From Larus michahellis (taxonomy: Eukaryota > Chordata > Aves > Charadriiformes > Laridae): a stretch of DNA of 64,000 nt. Location: the NCBI RefSeq assembly GCF_964199755.1, contig NC_133914.1, positions 1,984,001-2,048,000 of the forward strand. Direction: 5' to 3'. Both the position numbers and the translations under genes were made by a program. Below the pieces are notes generated by a model. The model was not told the origin of the DNA. It saw nothing but the letters and a program-made list of their open reading frames with translations, and searched no databases. Below, piece by piece: positions 1-49,110 of this stretch; position 1 is the first letter of the stretch, and every line of letters starts with the position of its first letter.

Positions 1-28
1 CTCCCATGGCCCTTCCTTCCCTCTGCAG

Positions 29-8015
<7,987 letters not shown>

Positions 8016-11000
8016 AAGCCTAACTTTTGTTACCTCACTCAAGAAAGCTTTCAGATTTGTAGGAGCCATACAAAAAAGGAAGCATTGGGACACCTTGTTT
8101 TTTTTCCAATGAGAAATCACTGCAGGGCAGGCAGCGTCGATTCGAGGCAGGAGACCAGCACCACGGGACAGAAAGATCCAACACCTTTGTAGGATTGGAA
8201 GAGACTGATGATTATTTTTTTAATTTTTCTGGCTTTGCAAAATTTTGACCTGACCAAACACATGAAGGCATTCAAGGAAGGGATAAAACTCCCAGGAGGC
8301 GGAAGCAGGTTTTCATTTTTAAGATGCAATACTATAGACTCCTGACTGTGAAATGGCGGATTTGGTCCTCCGTTGCCCACCAGGCGCTGGTAGGTATTTT
8401 TTGTGGGGGTTGGGGGGAGGGGATTTTTAGAGCCTTAAAACAGAAGACTAGATTTATAAAACTAATATTTTAGAATATGAGATGCTTTAATGGGTTAAGG
8501 GGAAAAACAACTAGTTTATAGGAGAATTCTAACACTAACAGTTCCCCGCCCCCGAATAATTCCCCCCCATATAATGTAAGGCACCCTAGCACTTAGCTCA
8601 GAACTGAAAACTGTCTTCCTTGTGTTAAAAGCTAGTTAGCTGCTGCCATTTGAAGCAACAGTCACAGACTTTTCCATGGGTGAGTGCCTTACTATGATGC
8701 TGCAAAATTTCAATGTTTTTAATCTTGTAAGGAAAATAGTAATCTTGTCTTGATGGTGGTCCATATTTCCATCGGAAGGAGTTAATTTCTATGGTCCTAA
8801 GTTGCAGTTTGTGTTAGATCACGACCTCATGGTGGTTAAACTCCATTGAAAGATGTGCACTTTCATACAGGACACGTTTAATGGCTGCTGACCCATTTTT
8901 GTTTCCAATGTACTACTTGTTATTTAAAACTGTTTCTGACAAATGGGGGCGTCTTCATCCCATGAGGACAGAAATTGCTATCAATTTTTTCTTTTTTTTT
9001 TTTTTTCCTGAATTTTTGTGATGGACACCGGGATTTTTTTACTAAGCATTATTTTTATACGATACTGAGTCTGTTGCCAAAATACATGAGTCATTAACAC
9101 GCTCAGAGTTTACATCACCACACTTCCCGAGGCTGTGCGCTCACGCCAGAGATTTCTAATGTTTCCTGTCCGATGAGCGTTACCGACCGCAGTCCGTGCA
9201 GCGCCAGGTACTGCTCAGCGCCCGTCTCCCGCGTGCGTTCGGCACGCGTCTGCCCGGGTCGGCTGCTTTCTGAAGTACCACGTACCCCAACTCCGGCACC
9301 TCCAAACTGCCCCCCCTCTCTGCTGCTAGGTTTTGCTGCTCTTTGTGTCATGGTATCACCGATCTCATGCACGGGGTTGTTTTGTTTTTTTTTTTTATTC
9401 TGAAAGCACACCAGATTTGTTCCTTAGTCAGATTGATGAAATCCTTATTATTGTCATGGAGGAAACTCCAACTGATTTGTGTTTTTAACAGGAAAAAAGC
9501 CTTTTTCCCAACAGTAACATAGGGACTGCTTTTCAGGCTCATTTTGCTGCACAGAATGACCGTTATGCACAGCGGGGCAGTAGTAGCAACTCATTACCAA
9601 TATCGTATGGGCAGTTTATTTGGGTTTTTTTAAATACAAGTGTGCACGGTGCTTCCTTCAGGAGAGAAAATGACGCGCACGCTCTTACCAAGCTCTTAAA
9701 GGGAAGAGCTCTGTTATCATTTCACTGCCAAACGTGAATGTGTTTCCGAGGCAGATCACCACGAGCGCTGCCCCTTGCCAGGACGCGTGGATAGAAGCAC
9801 ACCTTTTTTTGTTTTGTACTTTCTGACGTTTAAACTTGCCTTGCCTTCATGAAAACCACACTGGTCATGTTGGCCCGTTGATCTGTCCTGCCACCGGGAA
9901 TTCACTCTACCCGTTTTCTTTTTGGGCAACGTGTTTGTGAAAAATGAAGACATCAATATGCTATGCAAACTTAAGTGCTGAGCCCACTGATGTCACGTTT
10001 TGTGAAGATCCTACGTTTAGCACAGTCCTGTTTTTCCTCAAGACTACAGTATTTGGTTCATATTCTCCTTTGCACCTTGTGTCAACCTCCACTGCTGTAT
10101 ATCCGCAAGGTGACGGGGAGGAGACCCGGAACTAGTCGTGGTCAGTAGGGTAGGGAACTCAGAGGAAGGCTTTAAGAGAGCAGGGAATGCATCAACACTA
10201 AGTGTCAACATGAGAAGCCTACATTCCTATACACAAGTGCCTGCATCGTGACACAAATTCAGCACCTCTCCATCTCACCCTCAGAACTCTGGCTTGTGCT
10301 CATGGGAAGCGAAATGCTCTCAGGGGGGCTGCACCCGCTCACCTTGCGTTAGAAAGCCCCTCGCTGAGAATAAGGTCGGGGGTAAGGTCAAGGTTCTCTC
10401 TGCAAATCAGTTTGTTCACCAGCATTACAACAGAAAGCACCTGGCTGCTGCTCTGCAGCGAGGGGCAAAGGTATTTTGGTTTCTAGTTTTTATTTTAGTG
10501 TTTTAGTTGGGTCTAGAATTCTGAAATGTCTTTTAGTAGCTGTGGCATAGCACGTGCCATTTTTAACCATTTGAAAAGAGATAGTTGTGGGCATTTACAG
10601 AAACAGCTTGTTGCTCTGTAACAATTTTTTTTAACCTTGAGACTTGAAATGTAAAATGGACCTTTAAGATTTGCACTCATTTGTAAGGTGGCTGTTCATA
10701 GAAAACTATGAATGAAGACTTGCTGATGTAGCACCTACTTTTAACAGCAATTTTAACTACACAAAAGCTTCACAGCTTCTGAAACTCTCAGCTGTTGACT
10801 TGCAGATCGTGTTCTGCCCTTATTTCAACTTCTGCGTTGGGTTTTCATGGTTTTGAATAAATAAAAAAGCCAAACTCAGTAGCTGCTGTGCCCTTTAAAC
10901 CCTATTTCCATTTTGAAGAAATTTAGAAGGGGTTTGAGTTACCCGCATGTTTTCTATAATGGACTATGCACTGTACCTTCGATGCAGCTCCAGCATTCAG

Positions 11001-11985
11001 CATTTCTACCCTTTTCTTGTCCGAGATGCAAACGAATAACTGCATGTTGAGGTGCTGTGCATTTTGCTACCCGTAGCAGATAGGCGTTACCCCCGATACA
11101 TATCAGGATTTGTAGTTAGCCACAGCCCCCACACGGACATCCCCAGTGGCTCCCCAGTCTCTGCCTTCTCCACGGGCACGTGTTCCTTCTGCAGCTGGAA
11201 ACACGGCCGGGTGCACGCAGTTTTGTGGGAAGAGGAGTGACTTCCATTTACCTGTCAGTTGTTGAATGCTGTTTGTTTCTCTTGTCTCATACCTGAGCGT
11301 GACGGGGGGCGAGAGGGCAGAGCACCCTCTGCCCAGCGGTGGTGGGGGTGCTCTAGTGTCCCAAACCTATGACCTGATGTCTAGTGTCAAAAAGCCCAAG
11401 CATTCAACGTTGCCTCGCGGAAGGTTTTCTTCTTGGAAAATTAGCGTGAAATAAAAAGAATGTGATTGTTTCAGGAAGGGAAGCCAGACAGCAGGACAGC
11501 AATAAACAAGTGAAATTCATATCTTGCCTGAGTGATTTGCACTTCAATAGTTGTGAAAGAAAATGTACGGGACTCCAGTGCTTTTGTGTTTGATTTCTAG
11601 CCCCTTTCGTACCTCCTTTATACGAGCAAGTGTTGAACTGTACATAGGGTGTTTTCAAGACACTCTCTTTGGGTTATTTTTCTTGTGGTTTTTTTTTTTG
11701 TTTTTGCTTTAGCTTGAACTCTGTATGGTCCATTTGTTAAATAGACGTGAACAGTTGATGTACAGTGCTTACTAAACAAGCAGCAGCACAAAACTTATTT
11801 TATTAAGAAAATATGGCTTATATTTTAAAGGTTGAGTATCAGTTTTTTTTTGTATGCGTGGAATTAAGACTGAGAAAGAGTAACAAAATCCTTGGATTAG
11901 GCCAAAAGAAAATACTGTAAGATCATAACCACCTCTTTATTAAAGAAAATGGTATGATTAAAGAGCTCCAGAACATTGTATTTAT

Positions 11986-12008
11986 ATTTGATTTGATTTG
12001 ATTTGATT
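11986..12008 (+). repeat. ATTTG pentanucleotide microsatellite
   Basis: Four full tandem copies of ATTTG plus a partial copy, inside the AGO1 3'UTR about 110 bases before the distal poly(A) signal. Confidence 0.9.
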
Positions 12009-12118
12009 GCCTTTGTGGATTTTTTTATTTTTCTTTGCCTTGGTCCTGATTTTTGCTTGCAACTTTGACTTTGCAGTCCCAAGTGTCTGTTACCCTGTAA
12101 CTGTTGGCAGAAGACCTA

Positions 12119-12124
12119 AATAAA
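12119..12124 (+). terminator. AGO1 distal poly(A) signal
   Basis: AATAAA followed within 25 bases by a GT-rich element. It is the last canonical hexamer before the CR1-containing spacer, so it is chosen as the main AGO1 cleavage signal. The earlier hexamers at 10856 and 11450 could give shorter forms. Confidence 0.6.
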
Positions 12125-12251
12125 AGCAATGTGAATATGTTGGGGTGACACTCCTGCGTCAGATTGCGTGGGGAAGGGGCGGCGCAGTCCTGGCCGCTCG
12201 CTTGAGAGGGGCTCGGGGAGAAATGGCGAAATGCCGACCAGCGCGGAATTG

Positions 12252-12345
12252 CATCACAGAATCACAGAATCCTCTTCATGGTTGGAAAGGGCCCTTAAGA
12301 TCATCGAGTCCGACCAAACAACCTACAATTTCTGCCACTAGAGCA
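12252..12345 (-). mobile_element. CR1-type LINE 3'-end fragment
   Basis: It begins with two copies of the octamer ATCACAGA, the reverse complement of the terminal octamer repeat of CR1. A core follows (GGTTGGAAAGGGCCCTTAAG, then ATCATCGAGTCCGACCA) that is typical of the CR1 3' region. The 3' end points left, so the element lies on the minus strand. Only about 90 bp are recognisable and no reverse transcriptase coding remains. CR1 is the dominant retroposon family of birds and other reptiles, so this is the main clue to the host group. The right boundary is approximate. Confidence 0.85.
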
Positions 12346-13800
12346 GATACTGTGGAGGATCCAAACCCCCTCACTTTCCAGATTTCAATTTAATGAAACA
12401 CTGAAATGAACAAATCGATGCCTAAAACTTCTTGGAATATGGTAGCCAATTCTGCTTTTTATTAGTGTCACCCATCTGAGAACTGACGGGTTCATTTGAG
12501 CTCCTTGGCTTATTAGATGTCAGCGTACAGCAAAATACGCTGCTTCTCCAGCTGCCTTATGTGGGGCTAGCAAAGGCCACTGGCTCCAAGGTGCTTTAAG
12601 GACAGATTTCGGACTCCTTTTGGATCGGGGTTAAACTCGATCCTCTGCGTTTCTGTGCTGCGTGTCACGTTTTATATTTCCCAGCTTTGGAATTCCTTGA
12701 ACGTCCTACGGCTCATGGTTGTGTCTTAGGGCCCAGCCCTGGGGGTTGTTTGCCATCCTCAGACTTCTTCAGATCTGCTTGTGCTTTAAGTTGCAAACGT
12801 GTATTGACATACCTTTAGACGATGAATTATTTAGCAGTTGAGCTGTAACTGCGGGTTTTTGAATAGTGCTAAGCAGTTTTAAGGAAGTGCTTGCTAATGG
12901 CATGCACGTACTCGTTAGCTAATTTACTTGACCTGTAGCATGCAGAATCTGAACTGAGCATCTGTGCAGATTCTGCACACATCCTCCTGCCGTTTCTAAT
13001 GTTATAGCACCTTTTCTTTAAATCCTACTGTATAATAGAAATCTTTTGCAGTTTCCAGGGCACTATGCCTTGTGGGTCTGGGTCTGAAGTCCTGGAAAAC
13101 AGGTCGGGCTCCTTGGTTTCGAATGCGAGATGGGCATTTGAGCCCTGGCCCTCGGTTCTGGTTACCTTGTCCGCAGCTGTGGGAGCAGAGGTGCTCGCAC
13201 ACCTCTAACGTCTGTGCATTTTGCAGAGGTCTCCCTTCCTCCGCCGTATCTGCTTGATCTTGGTGATCACGTTTCCCCTTCCCTCTCAGGCTGTCAGTTA
13301 AGGAAATATTCTAATAGTTTACTTTTAATTTGCATGGGTTTAGAGTCCTTACTGTGTAGCTTGCCTGATAACTAAATTTACACTCTTTAAGACTAATTTA
13401 GCTGGCAGTCTCCAGGATTCTTAATAATGATTCTGAAATCTGGATTAAGAATCTCCTTTTCTGCTGGCCCAAAATTCCAGTTCTTCACTACCTCCCTGGC
13501 TGTTTGGCTGGGGAAGTGCCCCTCACAACCAGGAAAGGTGACATCATTTCTTCTTATCGACTAGCAGGCTCAAACCTGCTTGGACAACTCTCACTGTACT
13601 GTTCTTACCAAAAAATGGTCTTTTGGGGAAGAGGAAGTAAGAGATAAAGGTGCCACTGCCCGGCCCAGCTGAGCCCGGTATCTCTGAGTCGCTTCCCCAC
13701 GTGCACAGAGCTGCTTTGCTCCTTTCACCTTCTGCTGCTTTGTGACAATTTGGGCACCACATCTCTAACAAAGTGGTAGCAAAGACCGTTAAAAACACCG
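12346..13800. other. AGO1-AGO3 intergenic spacer
   Basis: AT-rich sequence between the CR1 remnant and the AGO3 CpG island. I see no reading frame with protein-like character, no RNA gene and no clear repeat. GC content rises from about 13830 into the promoter island. Confidence 0.6.
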
Positions 13801-14557
13801 CCAAAACCTGAGAAAAGGGCAGACATACGCTCTAAGTTTATGCCGTCGTACGTGACGGCTGCAGCGTGCTCGGGAGGCTGGGGGAGGGAGACCACAGGGC
13901 AGCTGCGGGCTGAGGCGGCTGAAAATCCTGAAGTAACGGGAAACCCGGGCCCTGTGACCCCCGCGGGCGCCCGCCTTCGGCCCCTCCGGTGGGGACGGGC
14001 CCGGTGTCCGGCCGCGGGGCCGGCTCACGGCCGGCCCCATCCCTCCCGCCCAGCCCCGCTCCGCGGGAGCTACCGCTGACTGACGGGCCCGGGCCCCGGC
14101 CCGGCCCGGCCCAGCCCCGCCGCCGCTCCCGCCGCCCGCTCCGTTGCCCAGCGACCACACCGGCCACTTCCGGTCCCGCCTCAGTCCCGCGCGCTCACCC
14201 GCCCGGAAGCCACGCCCCCGGAAAGGGCGCGCGGCCCGGCGTGCGGGGGTGGGACTTCCGGCGGTTGGGGCGCGCTTGCGGCGGGGCCAGAGCGGCAGCG
14301 CGAGCCGGGGCTGCGGGCGGCCACGCAACTTCCGTCCGGGGGGGGGGGGGTGTCTCCGGTTGCCGCGCGCCGCCGCCTCAGGGGCTGGGCCGCGCTGGGC
14401 CGGGCCGGGCGCTGCGGGCGGCCGAGGCGACGCGCCGGGCCGCGGCCTGCGGGGGAGCGGGGCGAACCGGGCCGCCGCCCAACCCAGCCCAGCGCAGCCC
14501 CGAGCCCGGCCGAGCGGCGGAGCCCGCAGCCCCGAGCGGCTGCGCCCAGCTCCATGA

Positions 14558-42033
<27,476 letters not shown>

Positions 42034-43565
42034 GTCAATAAAACGGGAGCATACTCACTGACAGGAAGAACTGAAAAATTAAGCCACATACAATGTATGT
42101 TTCCAGTGGGGTTGGTTTATGGGGTGTGCCTCCGATCATGCTGACGGCGACACTGTGCAGGGCGAGAGGCAAACCCTTAAATTGACACAAGGAAGATTGT
42201 TTACTTCATCGAGGAACACAGCACTATTATGCAATATGAAACCAGCCAACTGCTTTTTTGGCGCAGGCTCCTGTAGGAAGCACCGCCATCATTATTATTT
42301 TTTTTTTAATTTCTCGTAGTTTAACCCTCTTATGCCTTTACCTCAAGTTGCTCGGCAGCACAACTATCTTTGCAAAAAAAAAATTAATAATAATAAAATA
42401 AAAAAAATCAATGGTGTAATTTAAAAAAATAAAAAGCAAACCACCTTTATAGGAACAATCACAATGATTGTTTGGGGGACGGAAGTGTGCAAAAGAAAAA
42501 TTAAGTTTTTTACCCCACTGCATTGAGGAATCTTTCTCCCAATATTGCCATCAAGCATTCGAATGTGAACATATCCAAGTTCATTTGAATGTACAGCACT
42601 AGCTAGAGAAAAATTGAGGGGGTGGAAGAGGTTTTTGCACACTAATCCGATAATTTGAACATAATTCAGCCAACTGCTGCCTTTGTGTCTTTCTTCACAG
42701 CTTTGGAGTTCTCGGCTCCAATAGTTCCCTTTGAAAAAGCAAACACAGAAGCTCGTGGTATTGTGTGCAGGCAGTAGTGACCCAAACTTCTCGCTCCCTG
42801 GTGAATTTCCTAAAGCTGCTGTTTTACCTAGTCCAAAAGTTTCAATTGTTTTCTATCTGGCAAGGCAAATACGCTGAAGCTTCACGTGAGATCAGATGCC
42901 CCAGGTTTTCTGGGATTTCCTGTAGTAAACACCAGAACTGAAACTTTAGAGCTAAGGTCTTTTTGGAAAAATGCTAGTTTACTTGCTGCCTCTCACACCT
43001 TAATGTGATTTCATACGTATGTGTTTTTGAAGTTTAGCTTCCTTTTGTTTCTTTTATATTTATTAGAGTAATAATAATGCTTTAATTTAATTATTACAGA
43101 ACATATGGTCAACATCAACTTTTATTTTTTAGAAATGTAACCATGTTTATTTTTAAAAAAAACTGACAACTTGTTTTGCTATCTTTTAGTGCAATAAGCG
43201 TTCTAAAGGAAAACTGTGTCCATTGAGCTGTACTAAAGCAGTGTTCGTACCACTAACTGTGGAAGAATGGACACCTCCATGATTTTAAAAGGACAAAGTA
43301 AAAGCCTTAATTTTGAAAGGAAAGTTTTATAGTCAGAAGGAATCTTGAATTTTCCTTTTTTAAATCAAAAAATAACAAAAATGCTTCTAGAATTCTGCAA
43401 GCTTTACTTGTCACTGCAGTATTTTGATTTAACAAAGGAATTGGCCATATTTTTGGCTTTGGAATGTGGAGGATATTTGAATTAAATGGAAAAAGTTTTT
43501 TATTACGATCTAAGTTTTTACATGCTTAGTTAAATCTATTTGACATCAGTAAAATGTGTGGGATT

Positions 43566-43655
43566 AATAAAAGTTTTTAGGCTTTTTTCCTCTTTGATAA
43601 TGACTTTCCTTTTAAAATTAAGTTATTGGTAACTTCATTTCACTTTGCAAATAAA
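43566..43655 (+). terminator. AGO3 proximal poly(A) signal pair
   Basis: Two AATAAA hexamers (43566-43571 and 43650-43655), about 1.5 kb after the AGO3 stop, in strongly AT-rich sequence. They are likely candidates for a shorter AGO3 mRNA form. A further hexamer only four bases after the stop (42037-42042) is probably too early to be the main site. Confidence 0.4.
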
Positions 43656-46600
43656 GAGGGCTGGGATAGTTCTAACATGTTAAATCACTGAAATGTGAAA
43701 CAAATTAATGGGACTCTTTCATTCCACTTTAAAGGTAAAACAATATTTAAGATGTCAGAGACGAGCATTTATTCAGTGAGGGGGACTGGGGAGTTTTGCA
43801 CTTTGTAAACTCGTGAACTGCATTTTTGACTGTTTTTATTTGCACTGGTTCATAGTATATATACTGCAGATCGTTTGTATGGGCATTGCTGTTATCCCAG
43901 CCCTTCCGCGCTCCACCTGCTCTCCACATGAAAACCGGGGCTTGGTATGAGTAGCTTATCTCCTGTCACTCTCACGAAATCCGCTGTTTTGCCAATATAC
44001 TGTATTTTGAGCCTAAAATCTGAGCCCGTTTTGCTTCAACAGGCATGACTTTCCCCCCCCTTTTTTTTTTTTCTGCCAGAAAACAAAGTACTGTATTTTG
44101 TGCATTTGTATATTGTCTTGAAACGTCCGTATGCTGTTCACAACACTGCCTCAAAGAGCTTTACTAAACACCCGATAGACTTATCTCCCAATATCAAGGA
44201 AGATAATATAAAAAGACTGCCTTTGTGAAGTTCAGCTTGCCCTGGACTAGTCGCGATGGCGGGCGGTTGGCTGGTGGCTCGTTGTCGCGGTGGGAGGGGA
44301 CGGCGGGCAGCTGTGGGTGTCCCCGGCGCGGTGCCGAGCCCCCGCGGCCGCCCCAGGGGTCTCCAGTGCCTCCCCTGGTCCCTGAGCCCGCGGCTTTCTC
44401 TCCAAAGCACTCCAGCTTGTAGTTCCGTTTATAAAAGGTTCGGGTTAGGCTTTTTACACAAAATTGTTTTAAAATGGATAATTTTTTAAAAAAAAAACCA
44501 AACTATTTTACAAAGGTTTCTTGTGGATTTCTGGCCTTTAGATGAAAATTCCTGTTTAAAGTCTTCTTTCAAAGATGCCGTGTGCTTCTCATCATGCCCA
44601 GCTCAGTGACTGTGATTTGAGAAGCTTTTTTCGCTTGCTACTTTCACCAAAAAATAAAGAAACTTCATTGGGAAAGTGACTTAAATTACTTGCTGAGCTA
44701 GCGTTCTACCTGGTTTTCATGTGAAGAGTATTTGGGAGTTTTAATCTCTGTTCTTGGTTTTGCAAATATCTACGTAAAGTGCCGATACTTATTTGTATTA
44801 CGATATCAAGTTACTGGCGTTGTGAGGGCCACACATTTATGATGCTGTAGCTGCTATATTTATTTAAATGGAGATGGACAATTACTGCACTAAGGAACGA
44901 GGAGATAAGCAAGGAATCAAGGTTAGTTAGATATCTTGGTTTTTTTCAAAAGAGAATTAATGGTGTGAAATATCAAGTGTAACAAAGGGTGCTGTCATTT
45001 TAACTGAGATTAAATAGCCAGATATTCTTCCTTTGTTTAAAAACATATATATTTTGATGTTTGCAGTTTGGGGGTGGGGGGGTCGGGATAAATGGTACCT
45101 CATCTGTGGTGGCAGTTTCCAGTATATTTTCAGAGTATATGGATTTCTTTTATTTTTGTACCTGCTCTCCTTTAAAAAGAAAAAAAAATAATCTCAAATT
45201 TTATGTGCTGTTTGGGGAAATCTCGAGTGGCATACCAGACCCCCCCTCCCTCGCTGGGACCCCAAAGAGGGCCATGGGCGAAGGCTGACAGTTCTCCTTA
45301 CTTTGCAGATAGACTGGCTGCGGGTTTATGCCTGTCTAGAAAAATGGTTCCCATCTCCTAAGACACTGCACCGAGACCTCGCTTGTACTTAACAAGTGCC
45401 ACTAATTGCTCCCGTGGCGGGAGCAGGCGCAGGGCCGGGGGCTGGAGCAGCCGTGGGTATGTCCCTGCAGCCCCCGTGCCGTCCCAGCCCAGCGGAGAGC
45501 CCTGGGACTGGGAGCTCCAGACTCGGAGAGAAGTAGAGCATTTTCTAGCTGAGGCGTTAAACTCGCAACATCTGCGAACAGAGTGACTGACTCCACTGTA
45601 AGTAGCTTTTTTTTCCGTTGTAGGGCACTTCAGCTGTGGCCATTTTACTCAGGATCGCTGTGTTGCTGTTCAATGTGTGATCTGGTTAAACGCCTCAAAG
45701 TTATTTTTATAGGGTTCATTCTGGCATCCTTTTTGGAAGTTTGTTTGGCCATAGAAATGGTGTTCAGGAGTAAAATGGGTTTCTGGGAGTTGTCAGTCAA
45801 ATTATTTCAAGATGCTATTGGTCCTAAACTATTTTCACTACTTCATTTTTGTCCTGTAAAATGCTCAACGTAAGACAGCAGATAGTCATCTTCTGGACAA
45901 ATTCCAGCTGTCAATACTGGTTTTCTACTAGTCTTGAAGTTCACTCTGGTGAAATTCCAAGCTCAGCCTACACTTAAAAAAGCTTGAGGCCTTTTTTTTA
46001 CACTTTCGTCATATCTTGTCCTCTTTTGATATTTTCCCAGTTTTGTGAACTGAGGGTTTAGAACCTTACTCAAAGCACTTTTATAACCGAGGAATCAAAA
46101 GCTCAGATTATGTACATTGAAACTATAAATTCAGTTTTCGGAGATCGTTCTTTCTAAATGGCCATCGTAGTCTCTGGTCACGCTGGGCAGACACTTCTCC
46201 CTTCCAGTGCTGTGGAGTTTTGTGGCTGCGACTGGTGGGTTGGTTGGAACCGGTGAAACAGTCCGTAGGGATGTCAAAGGGAAAGATCCCTGTCTGTCTT
46301 TTCTACCCAAAGATGGTACTTTAGATCGATATGGGGTATTAGGGTATCATTTTTGTTTTGGCACATGTTTAAATAAAACTTCACGTAGCCAATTCACTCA
46401 TCATTTTTTGTACACCTGAAGAAATCGCGGTTAGAGCTTGAGCTAATTGATGCTTTCTGCTAGTCAAAGATTTTTGTACTTTTGGTAGTTGAGGTATGAA
46501 GGAGGTGGGTACAGGATCCTGCATTTTACCTCCCTAACAGAGTCTCTGGAATCCTGATCTCTAGAACACTAAACCAAAACCAAATTGTTGTCCCTGAGTA

Positions 46601-49092
46601 GGCAAAGGTGCGTATGGCGGGGAAGGGATTGTGAGGGAGAGCCTTGCAAAGGGAAACACTGAAGCATCAGTTTTATGGAAACAAGGGTGTTGGTGGAGAG
46701 ACTCCATCCACTCCCATCCCACGCACCCCGGCCATCCGAATCTCGGCGGAGGTACCCCCTCATCTAACACGGGTAGTTACCATAGGGTCCTTTTAAAACA
46801 AAGCAGTTTCACTGTTTAGAACTTGGAGTGACTTTTTTTTTAAGCAAGACAGTCCTCAGAAAGTGCCTTTTTAGAAGATGGTGCTGTAGATTTTTATTTT
46901 CCAGTTGTACGTGGCTGAAAATTTAAGATAAATTATTGAAAATGCCAAGTGTTTGATGGTATCTTTCAGGTACTTTCAAGCATCAGCTTCTCTGAGTCAG
47001 GACCAAGAATAACCAGGAAGGTGTTTCCATTTGGAGGGAGAGGCGTTGAGGAGCGATCACCAAATTCCGCTGGTAGGCTAGAAGCAGTTTTGATGTAGTT
47101 CATGCAATTTACCTCTTCACATTGAGGGGGTACGTGGCGGGTGGGTGTAGGAGAAGCAACAGCCCGGGAATCCTGGGGCAATGGGCCTTGTGCCGACGGG
47201 GATCCCATGGCTGTTGAAGGATGTTGTCTCTGAGATGTAGCGAGCTCCCAAAGATGAAGTAGCCAAACTGAGAGCTGTCTGAAGACTTAGGAGGTGGTCG
47301 GACCTGCTGGGAGCAGACCTGGTGTGGCGTGGGTGTTGGAGGGGTGATGCACGTGTGGTCCCAAGCTGGGAGCCGAGGTGCTCGGGACGGGAGCAGCTCG
47401 GTGGGGTGGGGGGTGCTGCCCCCTCAGACGGTGCCAGAGGCTCTGGGTCCACGGAGAGTTTGGTGAGCGTTCCTCCGGGCAGGAAAAGCTGTAGACTAGA
47501 CTATGAAACACTGCACCTCAGTAACCTTGTAATGCTGCATAAAGTAATAATAATAGCAAAGTTCTGCTTTGATTACACTGTAATGTGCTTGCACATGCCT
47601 GCAAAAAATACACACTTAACTTTCATTTTTGTAATGGTCTTAATAGCAGTTATCGGACTTTTTTCTTTTACGATGAACCTTGTCCTTTGCTGTGGTGTTT
47701 CTGTATATTTATTGGTAATCTGTGTGCAGCGCATAGGTCTGTGTGTCTGGTCTGTATGTTGCTTTTAACACTTATTTTTAGGTGGGAGGAGTTTCTGAAT
47801 GTTCTGTTTTTTCTTCTCCAAAGTCAGCTTAACTAGTCACGTTTGAGAGGAGACTGAATAAAACACCGTGACAGACAGACTACTTTAATTGGTACCTTTT
47901 TTCTTTAAGTTCAAAACTAAAATGAGTTTGTGTTCATTTTATTACTGTTCATACAGTATTGGGCATTTAAGATGTAGATAACTTGATGTCAGTCAGGATA
48001 TTTTTGAATATAAGGAGCTTAAGCGCAAAACTCCCACTTGAATTGGAAGTGGGTATCATTGCAGGAATATGTTCGTGTCCAGCCTTTTTCTAGCAGTAAG
48101 CAGAGCTTTTTGACACCTACTAATTTGGACGCGAGCAATGAAATATTTTGGGTTTACAGTCCCGGAGCGGGGCAGTGACGCCTGGTTGGAGTTGCCCTCA
48201 CTTCTTTGTTGAAAGGGACGTCGTCGCATTAATTTGCAATATCACACTCCCGCTCGCGCTACCCACGGAGACTATGAATCGCGTATCTCTCTGCTGTGTA
48301 GATTTCTTCCGAGTCAAGTTAAAGGAATGAGCTGATGTTTCTTGTAGTTTGTTACCAACTTTCTTGTCTTACTACAGTGCCCAATGCCACTTAGTTGGTA
48401 TTTAAGCTTGCAAAGATGTTAAGTTATTTTATATTCCCAGTTTCTTAATGTTGTTAGGCTAGGATTTAGAAAGCATTTTTTCAGTCTAAATTCTGAGCCA
48501 AAACTGTGTCTTCTATCCCTTTTAGTAGTAGGCGTTTTTATCTTTTAGACTAAAAAGGGCCAAAAATCTCGCACCATCAGCTTGTTTGCAGCAATACTCT
48601 CCATCTCTTCCCTTGCCCATCAACCAGTTTATTTTCTATCTACGTTTAGCTAATACTGAAGCTGTTGAGATTTAGAAGGAAGTTGCTGCCTCCTCTTTCT
48701 GTCAAAAGAAATGAAATGCTGGTTTCTGTTGGGCAGAGGCCTCTTCCTAGAAGTCTTGCCTTGGTGGTGGTGAACTGTAGCACATGGGTTTCTTTACAGT
48801 AGAAATGTTCTGTATGTTTCTGTTGCATTCACTGGAGGGTGCATGATGTTTTATAGTATCCAATTTAAATACCACTGAACATGTAGACACTCCATTAAAA
48901 TACTTTAAATTAAAAAAAGAAAACAAACCACAAACCAAAAAAACCCAACAACCTACTGCTCATGGGTAAGTTTTAATTCATCCTCCTTCCTGACAAAGTT
49001 TGAGACTGAAGATTTGCTGTAATTGATGCTACTCATAGTAAATCGTGCTGGGATTAATCCTAAAACTGAGCTGATTTAACTGCACGTTTTAT

Positions 49093-49110
49093 GAGGAGGA
49101 GGAGGAGGAG
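49093..49110 (+). repeat. GAG trinucleotide repeat
   Basis: Six perfect tandem GAG copies inside the putative AGO3 3'UTR. Confidence 0.9.

Larger units (their letters stand above)
8016..12145 (+). other. AGO1: AGO1 3' untranslated region
   Basis: About 4.1 kb of AT-rich sequence with no convincing reading frame follows the AGO1 stop. AATAAA hexamers occur at 10856-10861 and 10860-10865, 11450-11455, 11501-11506 and 12119-12124. The last one is followed by a GT-rich stretch (12128-12145) and then by unrelated spacer sequence with a CR1 repeat, so it is the most likely distal end. A Pumilio-type octamer TGTACATA lies at 11639-11646. A long, regulated 3'UTR is known for vertebrate Argonaute mRNAs. 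The exact end is inferred. Confidence 0.75.

Noticed and set aside
9001-9020. T-rich tract as a possible retroposon tail
   Set aside because: No flanking duplication or adjacent element sequence is visible, and such tracts are common in this AT-rich 3'UTR.
14143-14157. RFX X-box in the AGO3 promoter
   Set aside because: Only the first half site GTTGCC fits. The second half departs from RGYAAC at two positions.
45415-45425. Hairpin CTCCCG/CGGGAG in the AGO3 3'UTR as a possible microRNA precursor
   Set aside because: The arms are only about seven bases, far too short for a microRNA hairpin.
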